64,000 nucleotides of DNA from Populus alba. Lineage: Eukaryota; Streptophyta; Magnoliopsida; Malpighiales; Salicaceae. A model generated the notes under the pieces. That model searched no databases, was not told the origin of the DNA, and worked only from the letters and a program-made list of their open reading frames with translations. Of the stretch, positions 1 through 12,560 are shown piece by piece. The stretch covers positions 13,931,493-13,995,492 of the forward strand of contig NC_133287.1 of assembly GCF_005239225.2 (NCBI RefSeq), given 5' to 3'. The position numbers and the translations under genes were made by a program. How positions within the stretch are numbered: the stretch's first letter is position 1; each line of letters opens with the position of its first letter.

Positions 1-2129
1 GTATTATATAGGGCAAAAACTATCACTCATTTATGATTAATAATTGGTGAGGGACACTGTTGCAGAACATGTAGGTACATATGTCATTTGAATTATCCTA
101 CGTATGGATAAGAATCTACCTAGAATTTCGTTGTGATAGCTTTTACATTTCGAATTATTCATGTCCTCCATTTCAAAATTACGAAACTAATGTTGGCCCA
201 GATGAAATTGGCTCGGACGCGGCATGGTAGCAGACACCTTGATTGCTTCTAGGGGACTAAAAAGAACGGATTAATGATTCACATTCTTTTAGGAAATTCA
301 TACGTCCTAGTCCACCGAGGTTTTTTCTTTCGAATCACTCGTGTAAATTCATGATCTAATCAATCAACCGTCACTAGCTTCTATATTGTTTTAAGAAAGC
401 GAGAAAAAGTAGACGCATGTAGAGGCCAGCTAAACTTAATTAAGTACTTGTCTTGGTGTATGCGCTTCGCAAAGAAGTCAGAACTAATTTTTTATTGCAA
501 AAAGTGATGTTTAGATGATGAAATGGGGCAAAAAAATAATAATAATAATAATAATAAGTCATCTATAACCACGTTAAATCAAAATTAAGATAACTGGAGG
601 TATTATGTTAAATTTATAATTTAATTATATTAGATTAGAATAATCTGATAAAAAAAATAAAGAAATTTAAAAATTTTAAAAAAAAATTGTTAACTTTAAA
701 ATCCGTAAACTTTTGTTTTAGTTATTAGACTTGAAAACACCATTCTAAAAAAATTATATAAATTCAATTCCTAATCAATCAAATATTGAAAGATAAAATT
801 TAAAAAAAAAATCAATTATATAAAAAATTCAAGAAAATAGCAATTAAAAAAGAATAAGAATTAAAAAAATTAATATATACAAAATAAATTTTGAATATTT
901 TATTGAAATGTGAAATTGAAAAAGAAAAATCAGTTTAGCAAAAGGAACAAAAAAAAAATCAAAAAGAATGAGGCCTCAAAATTAACATAAAAAATATATA
1001 TTTGGATTGAAGGGTAAAATTGAAAAGAATAATAACTTTTTACAAAAAGACCCAAAAAAAATTAGAAATCAAAATAATAAGGACAAAAATAAAAAATATA
1101 ATATTATCAATTTTAATTGAAGGATGAAATTGAAAACTAATAAAATTTTACAAAAGGATCAAAGTAAAAAATTTAGAAATCCAAAAAATAAGGATCAAAT
1201 TGAAGAATATAATATTTTGAATAAATTAAAATTTAATGATAAAATTTAAAAATAAATAAAACTTCTATAAAAATATCACAGCACCAGTAAAAATTATGAG
1301 CGTTTTACATCTTCCATGATCTTTGAACTCAAGAAAAAATGGGGAAAAATTATTTATATTGAGTTTCCTTTATTAATTAGTATCAAGTTTATTAACAACA
1401 CATCAACACATTGATGTGTCCATCATAATCATAACATATTCAAGTGTCCTGAAATTTTATTCAATCCAACATATAACATGATTAGATTACGTCTAATCTC
1501 ACAGTTCCAACATTTTGCGTTCATTTGATGCATAGCAATACAATAACTAAATATTGTTAGGCAATGCAATCACACTCGATGGATAAGATTAATAAAGGGG
1601 GAGGGGGACTATTTATATCCATATATACCTTGGTTTGATCGTAAGGAGGAGGAGAACTATCCCATGTTTCTTCATATATTTTGATCAATTCTTATCAAAC
1701 CAACCGTTGGATTTATTAGGAAAAAAATGAGAATTTTGATCTACCAATACAATTTATTATAAGTTCAGAGCTCCGCATTTATCATGTCTTTTGGGCAGTC
1801 TTTTAATTACTTAACCTAATTAATATCGTTGATATGTATAATCACATTTTAAATATATCTTTCCTAGGTTTTTATAAGATATGTCTGTGAAAAATAAACA
1901 TATTTTTTTTTCTATATAATATAATAGCCACATAAGCTGGCATCATCCTAATTAATGTGCTTTCTTCTATATTTATTTGAAGGATGGACCAAAGAGTCAA
2001 GGAATTAAGGGAAAAGGTATACAGCATGAATAAAAGAATTAATCAACATATATTGTTTTTGTAAAAAGATGTATACATATTTAAGATCAATAGCACCACA
2101 ACATATGAGATTTCTCTTAGGTCCAAAAA
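1..2129. other. AT-rich intergenic DNA with a degenerate repeat
   Basis: No coding region is supported here. The stretch is very A-rich. Between about 902 and 1230 there are roughly three degenerate units of 104-110 bases, recognisable by an 'attgaagg...aaattgaaaa' core at 902, 1006 and 1116. This pattern is common in old non-coding LTR material of plants, but I cannot assign a family. Confidence 0.5.
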
Positions 2130-2398
2130 TTAATCGCAGGCTGTGAGACTGGTGAAGACTTCTTCACTGCATGGAATGGTGAGACCCCATTGGATGATTA
2201 AAGCCGTACTCTTCTTCAACATGACTGAGCAGCTTTTTGGAATGAAGGGTTCTTCAAGTAGGAGATGGGAACAACAAATCTCTTCAGAGTTTCTCCAACA
2301 TACACCACAAAATGGCCTTTCGGCACGTACTGGATGTTTCTGGAGACAAAAGAATACGCCTCACGATCTGCTTAGCATTTAAACAAGCGAATACCCAT
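2130..2398 (-). pseudogene. SAUR (small auxin-up RNA) pseudogene 1
   Basis: Read on the minus strand this is a SAUR-type gene. It starts ATG GGT ATT CGC at 2398, passes through [26 protein letters not shown], then EEEYGFNHPMG and LTIPCSEEVF, and ends at TAA (2130-2132). SAUR proteins are small plant-specific regulators, usually about 90-110 aa, that restrain PP2C-D phosphatases and promote cell expansion; this one would be close to that length. The frame is broken by at least four small indels: one near the start that brings in a stop, one before VPKG, one in the run of A after FQ, and one within the GGLTIPC segment. A plus-strand reading frame over 2143-2382 is only its antisense shadow. SAUR genes are normally intronless and clustered, which fits the second copy near 7.6 kb. 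Assembly indel errors cannot be excluded. Confidence 0.8.
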
Positions 2399-2529
2399 TA
2401 CTTCTATGAGTACTAAAGCAAAAGTACAGTGTGCTTGGTGGGGAAAGATGATTGCTGAGCTAAGAAGATTGAAGAGAGGTAAATGGAGAAGCCTGTTGCA
2501 CTTAATGGTTATGCACGTATGGAATATGT

Positions 2530-2541
2530 TCTTTATATAGG
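2530..2541 (-). promoter_or_regulatory. TATA box upstream of SAUR pseudogene 1
   Basis: On the minus strand the sequence reads CCCTATATAAAG, about 135 bases upstream of the SAUR ATG with no intervening gene. It looks like the retained core promoter of the broken SAUR gene. Assignment is by motif and position only. Confidence 0.5.
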
Positions 2542-5500
2542 GCAAGAGCTCATGAGGTTACACGAAGCTAGCTGCTCAAAAAAAGATTGGTAATTAAATG
2601 GTGCAAATAGTACTGTTGATGTGGGATCAGTGCTTCAAGGACATGTTCTTGAGGAATACACAGTCCAGCGTTGGATAAGATCCATCTTTAATAGATTTTT
2701 CCATGTATACGTTGAGTTGTTACTATCATGGCCTGCCAGTTTCATAAAATATTATATGCTTGTTCCCCTGCTCATTGCAATTTTGTAAAAACCAGGCAGA
2801 CCTAGTTGTGGATGGAGGACTAGCCACGAGGATATGGATATGGAATCCATCATATTCTCTTTAGGAATATTGAAGTAAAAAAATTTCGAAGTTTAGAAAA
2901 ATAGCATTTTAGCTGCAATGCAAACGCAATCTTAGTGATGGTTAGTAATTATGGTAGCTTTTATTTTAAAAGAAAATATTAAATTTATTTTTTTAAGTAT
3001 TTTCAATGGTTTCTAAATATTATACTAGTGTTAAATTAAAAAATATATCTAAAAATAATTATTTTAATGTATTTTTAATTGGAAAAAAAAAAAAACAATA
3101 TTACATCACAATATTAAACACAAAATTAAACAAATGATTTGATTACACCTTGGCATAAATAAAGGGAGATATCACGTCACCACCATATATATATATAGGC
3201 ATAATTTCTCTTTACTCTTAAATTAGAATCAATCAGTCATGTATATTCTTTGGCAAATAGAATGCAACATCTTCCAATATATAATATTCTTTACTGAAGT
3301 TATTTCGATAAAACCATATTCCTATTCTTTCAGCAGATGGAAAATCATATATGTCCCCACGCTACTTGTTTCTTATTGAAGCTCCATTTCAATAAGAGAA
3401 ATTCAACTAGCATAACCTTTGTTTTGGCCTAGCAGACAGAATATCCCTTATGCGTAGGGTTTTTTCTCTTCTTCCCTGAGCCACGGGAGCGTAGGGTTTT
3501 TTCTCCTATTCCCTGAGTCACGGGAGCCCCATGATTCATATCCCTCCCTAATGAGTCCATGACCATTGGCGAGGGCAGTGCATTACAGATCAAGTGGCTC
3601 TAGCCACTCCAACATTATGGGTCAAGTCATGAGGTAATAACATAGGATTCCATGTATCGAATCCTCGTCTCATTTCCTCTCCAGACTTGATGGAAATGTT
3701 CCAAAATCATTATCAGTTCTATTCCAAAATAGCGGTTGTTCTTCTATCCTTTTTTTTTTTTTTTTCCTGGAGAATATCCTTTTATTCTTGCTTGAGATAA
3801 GAACAGATCATATATATAACGAATAAAAATGTTAACAGTGTCATAAATGAGGCTAACAGCACGATAAATAACCAGTTAATTAAAGGCAATTTCAACCTGT
3901 ATATTAGAATTATTCCATTTGATCATTAATTAATAGAAGGGGTTGCATAGCTGAAATATTAGCAATAAATGCCATTTTATACGAAAAAAAGAGAATCATG
4001 TAGCTAGCCAACGCTATCTTTCTTAACTTTTCTTCAAGCTACAACTTCAGAAATTCGGCATCTAGCTAGCTTTCATTTCTTTTTTTCAATTATTTGTAAC
4101 TATTTTGGCTCATAACACGCCATTTCGTGAAATTTAACTGATTTTTTTTCATATTTTTACTATAGCACGTATATATGATTATTATAATAATAATTTCTCT
4201 TCTGTAGTTATATATCAAATCTTAATAGTCAAACACGTTTCTAGTTGAAGTGTATCAATAAATGTAGTGTAGATATCTAAACTAGACTCGATCTCTTCGC
4301 AAGACAATTTAGTCATATATACGTGCATATGACAATTTAGTCATATATACTAAACTAGTGCTTGGAATATGATGCAGTATAATTTTTTTTAAAATAAATA
4401 TTTTACTTCAAATATATAAAAATAATTTTTTTTACTTTTAATATCTGTGTAGTAAAATTATTAGAAAATATTAAAAAAATCAATTTAATATTTTTTCAAG
4501 ATAAAAACACTTGAAAATAAAGACAGAAGTTGAAGTTGTGTCAAATACTCTTAATTAAATTCAAAAATGTGTGGTGTAACAATCAAACCACTGGAATTCG
4601 TATTAATCAATCCATACATATGGCTCGCTTGAAACACTCTTTTAATTTATTCTTTTCAATATTAATGCCTAATATTTAGTCTAACTCTAACAGCTCAATA
4701 AGTCATGATCTGACAGCAGCTTAATGACTTGAGAAATTACATATACAATCAACCCATAACTAACCTCTACAAGGTAGTGGGAAAGATGGGATGGGTAAAT
4801 TCAAGCAGCGCCTTTACCATCTCCAGCTAAAAAAAGGCAATCTACAAATTATTGGGGACACATTATTTTTTGGATAAAACAATGGGGATTTAAGGTCATC
4901 AAATACCATGAATGGTTAATGAACAAAATGAATCCGTATAGACTTTTACTTTCTTATTGACAATCTCCCTAAAATATTTTTGTTTGTCAATATGTGGTTT
5001 ATTAAAAAAAAAAACTAAAGAGGATGGTGAATTTACTGTGCCTCTAACATAATAATGCCTTGTGGACTGGAACATTTATATTTTATTGTATTGACCTTGC
5101 AAAAAAAAAAAAAAAAAGGTTAAGGCAAATGTTTAGCGGGCAAGAACTGTTTTTCTAAAGGGATCATTTTGGACATTTTTACAATTGATATATCATGGAC
5201 AAAGTGGGTATTTAATTACTTTATTTTATGCACAGTAAAATTACATTAATGCCTTAAAAGAAAATAAATTGTTGGGTTGTAATGTAAAGATTTTTTTAAT
5301 TTTCATTTGGTAGTGCACAATAAAATAATTGAATTACCCTTAGAATTAGGAAATAATTGAACTGAAGATGGGGATTTTTTTGTCTTTTTATTTATATAAG
5401 CATAGTAAAAAAAGACTTAATTACCCTTGGGAGTTTATATTATTAAACCTGGGGTTGAAGGGGTATTTAGGTCATTGAGAAACTGGTTTTTTTGTTGTTA

Positions 5501-7453
5501 TTGTGTTGGGTTAGGGGTTTTTTTGTATTTTAATAAATAAAAAGAAATATAAACAAATTGTTGATGTATGTTGAGCAACGCATCATCTATTCTATCATCT
5601 TCAAATAAGCTTGCGGCTTAATTTTAGAGCCCAAAAAGGTTGTTCTGGGGTTGCTTCCACTTCGTCACGGCATCTCCTATATGAAAATATGGCTTGTGTA
5701 ATGAGTACTGTGGTTTAGCACCGGGAGCCATTTATTTTTTTTCTTTTTTTCTTTCCGCTGTCTTCCTTGGTGTTTGCTCCCTGCCCCTAAAATTTTCAAG
5801 TCAACCCTAAAACTTCCTTTATTTTTTATTTAGTCCATTGTCTTTATTATTATTTATTTATTTGAAATAATTTATGGAATAGGAATTTCTTGTTTCTATT
5901 TAATCCTCATTCAATTTTTTATTTTATCAAATTTGATTTTTATTTTTTTAATTGCTATTTATATAATTTGAAATGATTTTTAAAATTGAAATTTTCTCCA
6001 TTTACACCCTCCATTATTTTGTTCCTATTAGATTTTGTCTTTATTCTTTTTATTGTAGTTTTTTTTTCTTTTCAATTTTTTTAAAGAACTGGTATTTTTT
6101 TATCTAATTTCATTCTCCAATATTTTAATTTATTTGGATTTGAGTTTCTTGTTAAACCTGTGTCTGAGATTTAATAGGTTGTAAGCTTTGAAAAATTAAC
6201 CCAACTTTAGGAGACTTGCCTAGGATTGTTCTGGTTTTTTTAATATTTTTTTAAGTTAATAGTTTTTTTTTCAATTTCATACTCAATAGTTATTTAGTTG
6301 GATACTGGCTATGTGTTTTTTTCCTGTTTTTTTATGACCTTTGTTTTATCCTTTGTTTTTTTTATTTAATTGGGTATCTCAATATTTTTATTTATTATTC
6401 TTTATAAATTTTATTTTTTAAAAATATATTTTATTTCTGAATTGGTTAATTGAAGATAGGCAAATGCTTACCTAATTTCTATTTTGTTTTGATTTTGCTT
6501 TTTTTTTATGACCTTGTTCTAGCAGCTCATGCAACTTCTTCTAATGTCATCATCTAAACTTTATAGTAGATATTTGAATTGTCTCAACAAACTCTTTTTT
6601 ATGATAGATAATATCCACAATTAAGTGATAATAATAACTCAAATATCAGTTTTTTCGTAATTCCTTAAAAATATTGCCATCATCTGAGCGTCCTTTTGTA
6701 ACATTAAAAAAATTCTAACCAGCCATAGAATAGCACGGGTCACCAACCTATTTTGTTTACTATAGTTTAAGGAGGAGCACAAGCCACCCTAACTCAAACG
6801 TGAAGTTATTTGAACAAAACAGTAACCCGGAATATAGGCACATCTTTCATTAAAAAGATGGCCCAAAATACTGGTCACAATTTGGTACAGTCCTTTGCAA
6901 CATGGAAATTAAATAGGTGTGTTTGTTTATGTGGTGTGCCTGGTATCTTTTTAAAACATAATTTTTTTTATTTTAAATTAATTTTTTTATATTTTTTAAT
7001 TTTTTTTGATATGTATAATATCAAAAATAAATTATTTTAAAAAAATAAAATTTATATTTATGATAGATTTTCAAAATAAAAATACTTTGAAAAACAATTG
7101 TTATTGTAATACAAACACTACCTAAGCCTCATAATCTCATTCCTGTACGTGATCTTGCTCTGTATATTATAAACTAGTCCATATATAGCTTCTCTTTCAT
7201 CAAATTAAAGAAAGAGGCGTACTTATTGGTGAAAAAAAGATATGGAAATACCACCTAGCTAATTGTAAAATTCAGAAGAAAAAAATAATCATCCACTAGG
7301 GTAGCAATAAAAAAAGGGTGGGAAAATCTCAAAATAAATTATTCCTCTAATAAAAATATAAAATAGGAAAATTATTGGCATATTCGGTCATTTTATGCAT
7401 AATATCTAGAAGCCCATTCAAAATATAAACATGGCTGGATTGCTAGCTGAAAA
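2542..7453. other. Intergenic DNA with old interspersed repeats
   Basis: No gene is recognisable on either strand. Visible structure: a 37-bp tandem duplication at 3452-3525 (two copies of 'gcgtagggttttttctc' followed by 'ccctgag.cacgggag'); a repeated 20-mer around 4300 and 4330; low-complexity poly-T and poly-A tracts; and several AT-rich repeats that look like small non-autonomous elements (about 2900-3125, 4375-4560, 6905-7127). The T-rich block at 5760-6450 resembles old non-coding retrotransposon DNA. A 76-codon frame at 6810 has no recognisable similarity and its C-terminal part is low-complexity, so it is not called. Confidence 0.5.
6905..7127. repeat. AT-rich MITE-like repeat
   Basis: A segment starting near 'gtgtgtttgtttatgtggtgtg' and ending near 'tgtaatacaaacacta' has short inverted ends (gtgtttgt / acaaacac) and an AT-rich middle that can fold on itself. 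Similar-looking AT-rich segments occur at about 2900-3125, 4375-4560, 23935-24245 and 42179-42369. No target duplication was established, so the element class is unknown. Confidence 0.35.
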
Positions 7454-7775
7454 TCAAACATATATTAAGTGAGAAGTAAGAAGCATGAACTCATCTTCGG
7501 CACATGGAATTGTAAGGCTACCCATTTGATTATCAAAACCAAACTCTTCTTCAGCTTGACTTGACAAGTTTTGAAACAAAGGATGCTTCAAGTAGGAAAT
7601 TGGAATCACAAATCGCTTCCTTTTCTTCTCTTCCTCTCCAACATAAATTGCCAAAATGGCCCTTTGGCACGTCTAGCCTTGTTGATTTTGTATGTTGATG
7701 ATGATCCGATGTAAGAACTTCTTGGAATCGTATCTTTTAACATGAAGAAACATCTCTTTTCAATCGAACAGCCAT
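7454..7775 (-). pseudogene. SAUR (small auxin-up RNA) pseudogene 2
   Basis: The minus strand carries a clear SAUR core: [40 protein letters not shown], then [18 protein letters not shown], ending in TGA at 7454-7456. The N-terminus begins ATG GCT GTT CGA at 7775 and continues in pieces typical of the family ([20 protein letters not shown]), but these lie in different frames. I count three indels: a 2-nt shift after the sixth codon, a second between the variable N-terminal region and LDVPKGHF, and one extra G in the HFAIYVG segment. The expected product would be about 105 aa, normal for SAURs. The core is better preserved than in the copy at 2.1-2.4 kb, so loss may be more recent. A sequencing or assembly error is the main alternative, as the gene lies about 250 bases from the gap. 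Confidence 0.82.
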
Positions 7776-8026
7776 GATCATGATTTTGTTCTAGGAGTTC
7801 AGAAAATGCTGGTAGGGTAAAAAACATAACAAGCTCAACACCATTGTTTTTCAATGTTAGAAACTACATATTCTTTCTCTAGTGACCTTCATAGCTTTGA
7901 GAAACATTAAATTTTGTTCCAGAAAAAAAAAAACATTAATCAATATAGGAAATAAATGGAGTGACGATATTGCTATGGTGTAGCAACTTGTACTTTGTCC
8001 TTGCACTACAGAAACTGGACGATTCT

Positions 8027-8526
8027 NNNNNNNNNNNNNNNNNNNNNNNNNNNNNNNNNNNNNNNNNNNNNNNNNNNNNNNNNNNNNNNNNNNNNNNNNN
8101 NNNNNNNNNNNNNNNNNNNNNNNNNNNNNNNNNNNNNNNNNNNNNNNNNNNNNNNNNNNNNNNNNNNNNNNNNNNNNNNNNNNNNNNNNNNNNNNNNNNN
8201 NNNNNNNNNNNNNNNNNNNNNNNNNNNNNNNNNNNNNNNNNNNNNNNNNNNNNNNNNNNNNNNNNNNNNNNNNNNNNNNNNNNNNNNNNNNNNNNNNNNN
8301 NNNNNNNNNNNNNNNNNNNNNNNNNNNNNNNNNNNNNNNNNNNNNNNNNNNNNNNNNNNNNNNNNNNNNNNNNNNNNNNNNNNNNNNNNNNNNNNNNNNN
8401 NNNNNNNNNNNNNNNNNNNNNNNNNNNNNNNNNNNNNNNNNNNNNNNNNNNNNNNNNNNNNNNNNNNNNNNNNNNNNNNNNNNNNNNNNNNNNNNNNNNN
8501 NNNNNNNNNNNNNNNNNNNNNNNNNN
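8027..8526. other. Assembly gap (500 N)
   Basis: Exactly 500 unresolved bases. The gap begins in unrecognised sequence and ends inside a minus-strand Athila-like LTR, so the 3' end of that LTR, and possibly internal element sequence, is hidden here. Reading frames running through the N block carry no information. Confidence 0.99.
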
Positions 8527-10118
8527 TAATAATTACAATACTCAGTACGTGGCGTTGTTACAAACACTGAGAATGATCCAAAAGACCACGGTCACAGGTT
8601 TCCAGCCTATATACTGAGTTTATGAAAAGATCAAAGGGATATATTACAGAATGTAAATAACAACAATAACAATAATAATAATAACAATAGTAGTAGTAGT
8701 AGTAGTAGAAGAAGATGAAGAAATTAATGAGAACTTTGAGATGAAAGATTAACGTAAGGATTAAACAATGATAAAAACAAATGTCAAGGTTAGAGGATCC
8801 ACTAATGGTACTTCAAACAAGTATAATATAAACTCTTATTACTCAATTGGAAACCACACATAAAGGAGGTTCCAATCAGATTATAAATTGTTAACATGAT
8901 TACATTAGTTATCTTATTCGAATAAAGCTAATACTTGTAAATGTTGGCAGGCATTCATGATTATAACTTATGTTAACAACAAATCAAGTTCCTTTCATAG
9001 ATCAGGTGTCGGTTATACCATACAGTATGGGCTATGAAAGTACCAAGTATTTGTTGTACCAAGTGTTATACAACATAAATCTAGATTAACCATTTAACAA
9101 ACAAAGTATTAAAAGTGAACAAGATAACAAATATAAAACATGTTAGTATCCAACGTTAAGGTCCATATTAAGTTTATATTATACTTATTCTTACACCATT
9201 AGTGTACCCTTTTCACCTTGACATAATTAACTTAACTAAACATAATGAAAGAAAGAAACATAAATGAGCAAGACAAGAACATAAATGAGAAAGAAGTTAA
9301 CTAGATAAAGGAAAGGAAATTAAGTGCATAAACTTGATATTAATGAAAGCAAAACATAAGCAATACAAAGAGAGAAAGCAAGAGCATGATCTTGATCTGG
9401 AAACCAAGATGCCTCAATACATGGTAAGTGCCTCCTTTTATAGGCCAAAATTTGGAACTATTGATTTGTTGACTAATTGATGAGTGGGTGGCCACATCTT
9501 GACTAGATAACAATCCTTATCTTCTTGTCTGATCAAGACGTCATTGCTAACATCATAATTTGCCCAGAATCCTCAAGAATGTTCTAGGAAATTGTCTCAG
9601 CTTTCCAACAAAAAAAAAGATGAGGTCATTTGGACTTCTAGAACTCAAGATATGGGTTGAACACTAAATAGTGTTTGGGCTGCAGGACAGCTTCGGACTT
9701 CTTCGTTGTTCCTTCAATTTGGACTTCAAAACGACCTTTTCAAATCTTGGGCTCCTCATGAAAGTTGTAGGCTTTTGTCTTACCTTTCCATCCATATAAA
9801 GTGGACCTAAATCCGAAATCTAGAGCTCCAGATATGATCCAATTACCGAGCAATGTTCCGGTTTGGACTGCACCGACATCTCTTTTCTAAGTTTGGCCAT
9901 CTCTTTGTCCTTTAACTTTCAATGCTTAAACTCATCAATCAATCCTTTTATTTATGTGATAGTCCTGCATTTAAAATGAGAATTTACCATAAATTAAGGT
10001 ATCTTATAATATCAAACTTGTTATTATAAAACATGCTTTAGTTAAGGAGTTATTGATACTTCAAGTGCAAAATGATGATATAAAACCTTGATAAACATGC
10101 ACTTTTAAGTACTAATCA
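8527..10118 (-). mobile_element. Athila-like LTR, minus strand, truncated by gap
   Basis: This is the reverse complement of the LTR seen at 58452-60222 and 30867-32483. Its 5' end (TGATTAGTACTTAAAAGTG on the minus strand) is at 10118, and it runs leftward into the N gap. It carries the same ACTCAGTA...GGCTGGAAACCTGTGACC block, a simple-sequence stretch (aat/agt repeats) at about 8658-8720, and a TATAAAAGG core promoter read leftward at about 9438-9446. It abuts the broken CACTA transposase at 10119, so it inserted into that gene. Whether it is a solo LTR or one end of a full element cannot be decided because the left end is missing. Confidence 0.85.
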
Positions 10119-11277
10119 AACATAATGCAATTCTTCACCAGAAAGACGCGGGGATGCAACATCTTTTTCAACTCTACCAACAAATAAATCTTTTCTATTC
10201 TTTCTGAATCTGTGATTAAGTGGCAAGAAGCGACGGTGACAGTCAAAAAAAGAAGCTTTACCTCCGTTTGCTAGCGTGAATGCCTTGTTGTTTTCCATGC
10301 AGTATGGACATGCGAGTTTCCCATGCGTGCTCCAACCAGAAAGCATTCCATAAGCTGGAAAATCACTGATAGTCCACATCAAAGTCGCCCTCATAAGGAA
10401 ATTTTGTTTCCTCGATATATCATAAGTCAGAGATCCGGAGGACCACAACTGCGCCAGCTCATCTATCAACGGTCGAAGACAAACATCTATATTCCGCCCC
10501 GGGCTGCTTGGACCGGGTATGACAGTAGATAGAAACATGAACTCCGGCCTCATACACATTCCCGGTGGCAAGTTATAAACTGTGAGAATGACCGGCCAAC
10601 AAGAATAGGGAGCAGCAAATTACCCAAATGGGTTGAACCTGTCTGTACACAACCCAAGTCGAACATTCCTTGATTCAGAAGAAAAGTCAGGATGAACACT
10701 GTTAAAGCGTTTCCACGCTTCGCCGTTAGAAGAATGCACCATCACACCATCAACGGCATCGTGTGTTTGGTGCCATGTCATGTGCTCAGCAGTCCTTGGT
10801 GACATAAATAACCTCTGCAGTCTAGGTGTGATCGGGAAATATCTAAGTTTTTTATATGCCACTAGAGTCTTCCCCCTGCCAGTTTTTGACATTATCTTGA
10901 TTCATTCTCATTGCATCCATAACCATGTTTCTGTAAGGATTAGTGTTGTCATTTGCCGCTTCATGCACGTTGCTAGCACTAGAAGTTGACCCAACCACCG
11001 TTTCTCCCATTCTCCTATTACTAACAAATACCTCTCCATGTGCATACCAACACTCGTAATCCTCCACAAACCCTTTGTGTAGAAGATGCATCATTACAAC
11101 ATCTGGATGCAGATACTTTTTATTTTGACACTTCCTGCATGGACACCTAATACCGCCTCCAGTAAAATTTCTAGGAATAGATGTTGCGAAATTAATAAAA
11201 CCCTAAACCCCGTTACAATAATCCATCCTTCGCAATCCTTGGGGTGAATCTAGATACATCCATGAACGATCATCCAT
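10119..11277 (-). pseudogene. CACTA (En/Spm) TNP2-type transposase, internally deleted
   Basis: The minus strand encodes parts of a CACTA transposase. From the start at 11277: the transposase-associated domain (DRSWMYLDSPQGLRRMDYCN, an in-frame TAG, then GIRCPCRKCQNKKYLHPDVV and HLLHKGF..Y..W..HGE). After MVMDAMRMNQDNV the frame jumps to KTGRGKTLVAYKKLRYFPIT, PRLQRLFMSPRTAEHMTWHQ and VHPDFSSESRNVRLGLCTDRFNPFG; this omits the FFELL...C..YY segment present in the copy at 13.3-14.2 kb. A further frame (10571-10116) gives the start of the TNP2 catalytic region (VIPGPSSPGRNIDVCLRPLI, DELAQLW, ACPYCMENNKAFTL). The gene is cut off at 10118 by an Athila-like LTR. Frameshifts, a stop, a deletion and the insertion make it non-functional. 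Intact TNP2 proteins excise and integrate CACTA elements. Confidence 0.88.
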
Positions 11278-11559
11278 GACTTCTATCGAACCTCTATAAA
11301 AAGGACCCATTAAGCAAGCTCTTAATTATTTCAAAACATAACATGTAATTCGGTAATTCTACAAATTAAGTTTTAACAATTTTTAAACAAATACAATCTT
11401 ACAAAATCTAAAACAAACCATAACAAGTATAAAATTATACTTTCATATACTACAAGTTTGTTTGAGAAATAACAATAAAACATGTACATCTACTAAAAAA
11501 AAATAACATATACTAAAAAAAAAATTGACATTTAAATAATGTTAAAATTTTGAAAGATA

Positions 11560-12560
11560 GAATTACTTACAAAAAATGATAAAATCCGTCGGTAAATCAG
11601 AACACGGATGTTGTGACCACAAAACTTCAAGAAATACAACTTGTTGTGCTGAGATAAGGAAGATTTTTGTTTTGGGGCGAGGGGGGGCTGGTTATTTTGC
11701 AGATGGGGAGGGTTAGGATTAGGAAGAAGAAGGAGAAATGGGGGAGGAGAGTGACGGCAGAGTGGCCATATATTCACTTTGCCGACGGACTTACCGACGG
11801 TTTTTATTCCGTCGGTTAATCCGTCGGCGAAACCGTCGGTACTTCTGACGGGAAATCGACACGTCATCGCATGGACCTGCTATTCAAATCCCTCGGTGAT
11901 TCCATCAGTATTTTTAACGGTGCACCAGTCACGTCACCGGTACGGATCTGGCATTTCAAATCCGTCGGTGATTCCGTCGGAAAAATCACCCGCCAAAACC
12001 TCCGCGCCACCTACCCGCCCTTTTTTCATTAATTCTAAATTTTCTGTCGGTAATTACCGACCGAATTACCGACGAATATTGTCCGTCGGTGATTTCGGCC
12101 GAAAAATACCGACAGAAAAAATTTCGTCGGTATGTCCGTTGGTATTTAGCGAATTTCTGGTGGTGGATTAATTAGGTTCTTGGAAGTTGCAACGGTGTGG
12201 TGACATTGATTTTTTTTCAGATGATTTTACCGACGGAATGACCGAGGGATTCAAACCGAGATCTCCGTACAGTGATGTGGCACATTCACCAGCAAAATCA
12301 CAGACATGTATACCGACGGAACATGTCCGTCGGTGATTCCATCGGTAAAAGCCAATGAATACCCACTCTGCCGACACTCTCTTCCTCTATTTCTCCTTCT
12401 TCTTCCCCATCCCTCCCACCTCTCCCCTCCCGAACTGCAATCAACCACCCATCCCAACTCTCCCCCTCTTCTCAACACAAGCAATCAAGTTTCTTATACT
12501 TTTGTACGTGGTCATAACAATATTTGTTCTTGTGGATTTTATCATTTTTTGTAAGTAAAT
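11560..12560. repeat. Inverted CACTA 5' arms with subterminal repeats
   Basis: The block is a long imperfect palindrome centred near 12.05-12.1 kb. The left arm (11560-11800) reads in reverse the same non-coding leader as the right arm (12330-12560): CT-rich 'ctccttcttcttcc', 'caacacaagcaatcaag', 'gtggtcataacaata', 'attttatcattttttg'. Between them lie more than a dozen copies of the motif ACCGACGGA / TCCGTCGGT in both orientations, the subterminal transposase-binding repeat type of plant CACTA elements. A likely terminus of the left, minus-strand element is at about 12165, where the minus strand reads CACCACCAGAAATTCG. The terminus of the right, plus-strand element is not resolved. Confidence 0.7.

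Noticed and set aside
2143..2382. 79-codon plus-strand reading frame
   Set aside because: It is the antisense of the SAUR pseudogene on the minus strand; the minus-strand reading has the family motifs.
7857..8617. Long frames across the N block
   Set aside because: They exist only because N carries no stop codons; the real sequence at their ends has no similarity I recognise.
12306..12558. Overlapping plus- and minus-strand frames of 67-82 codons
   Set aside because: They translate the CT-rich leader and CCGTCGG repeats of the CACTA arms and have no protein similarity.
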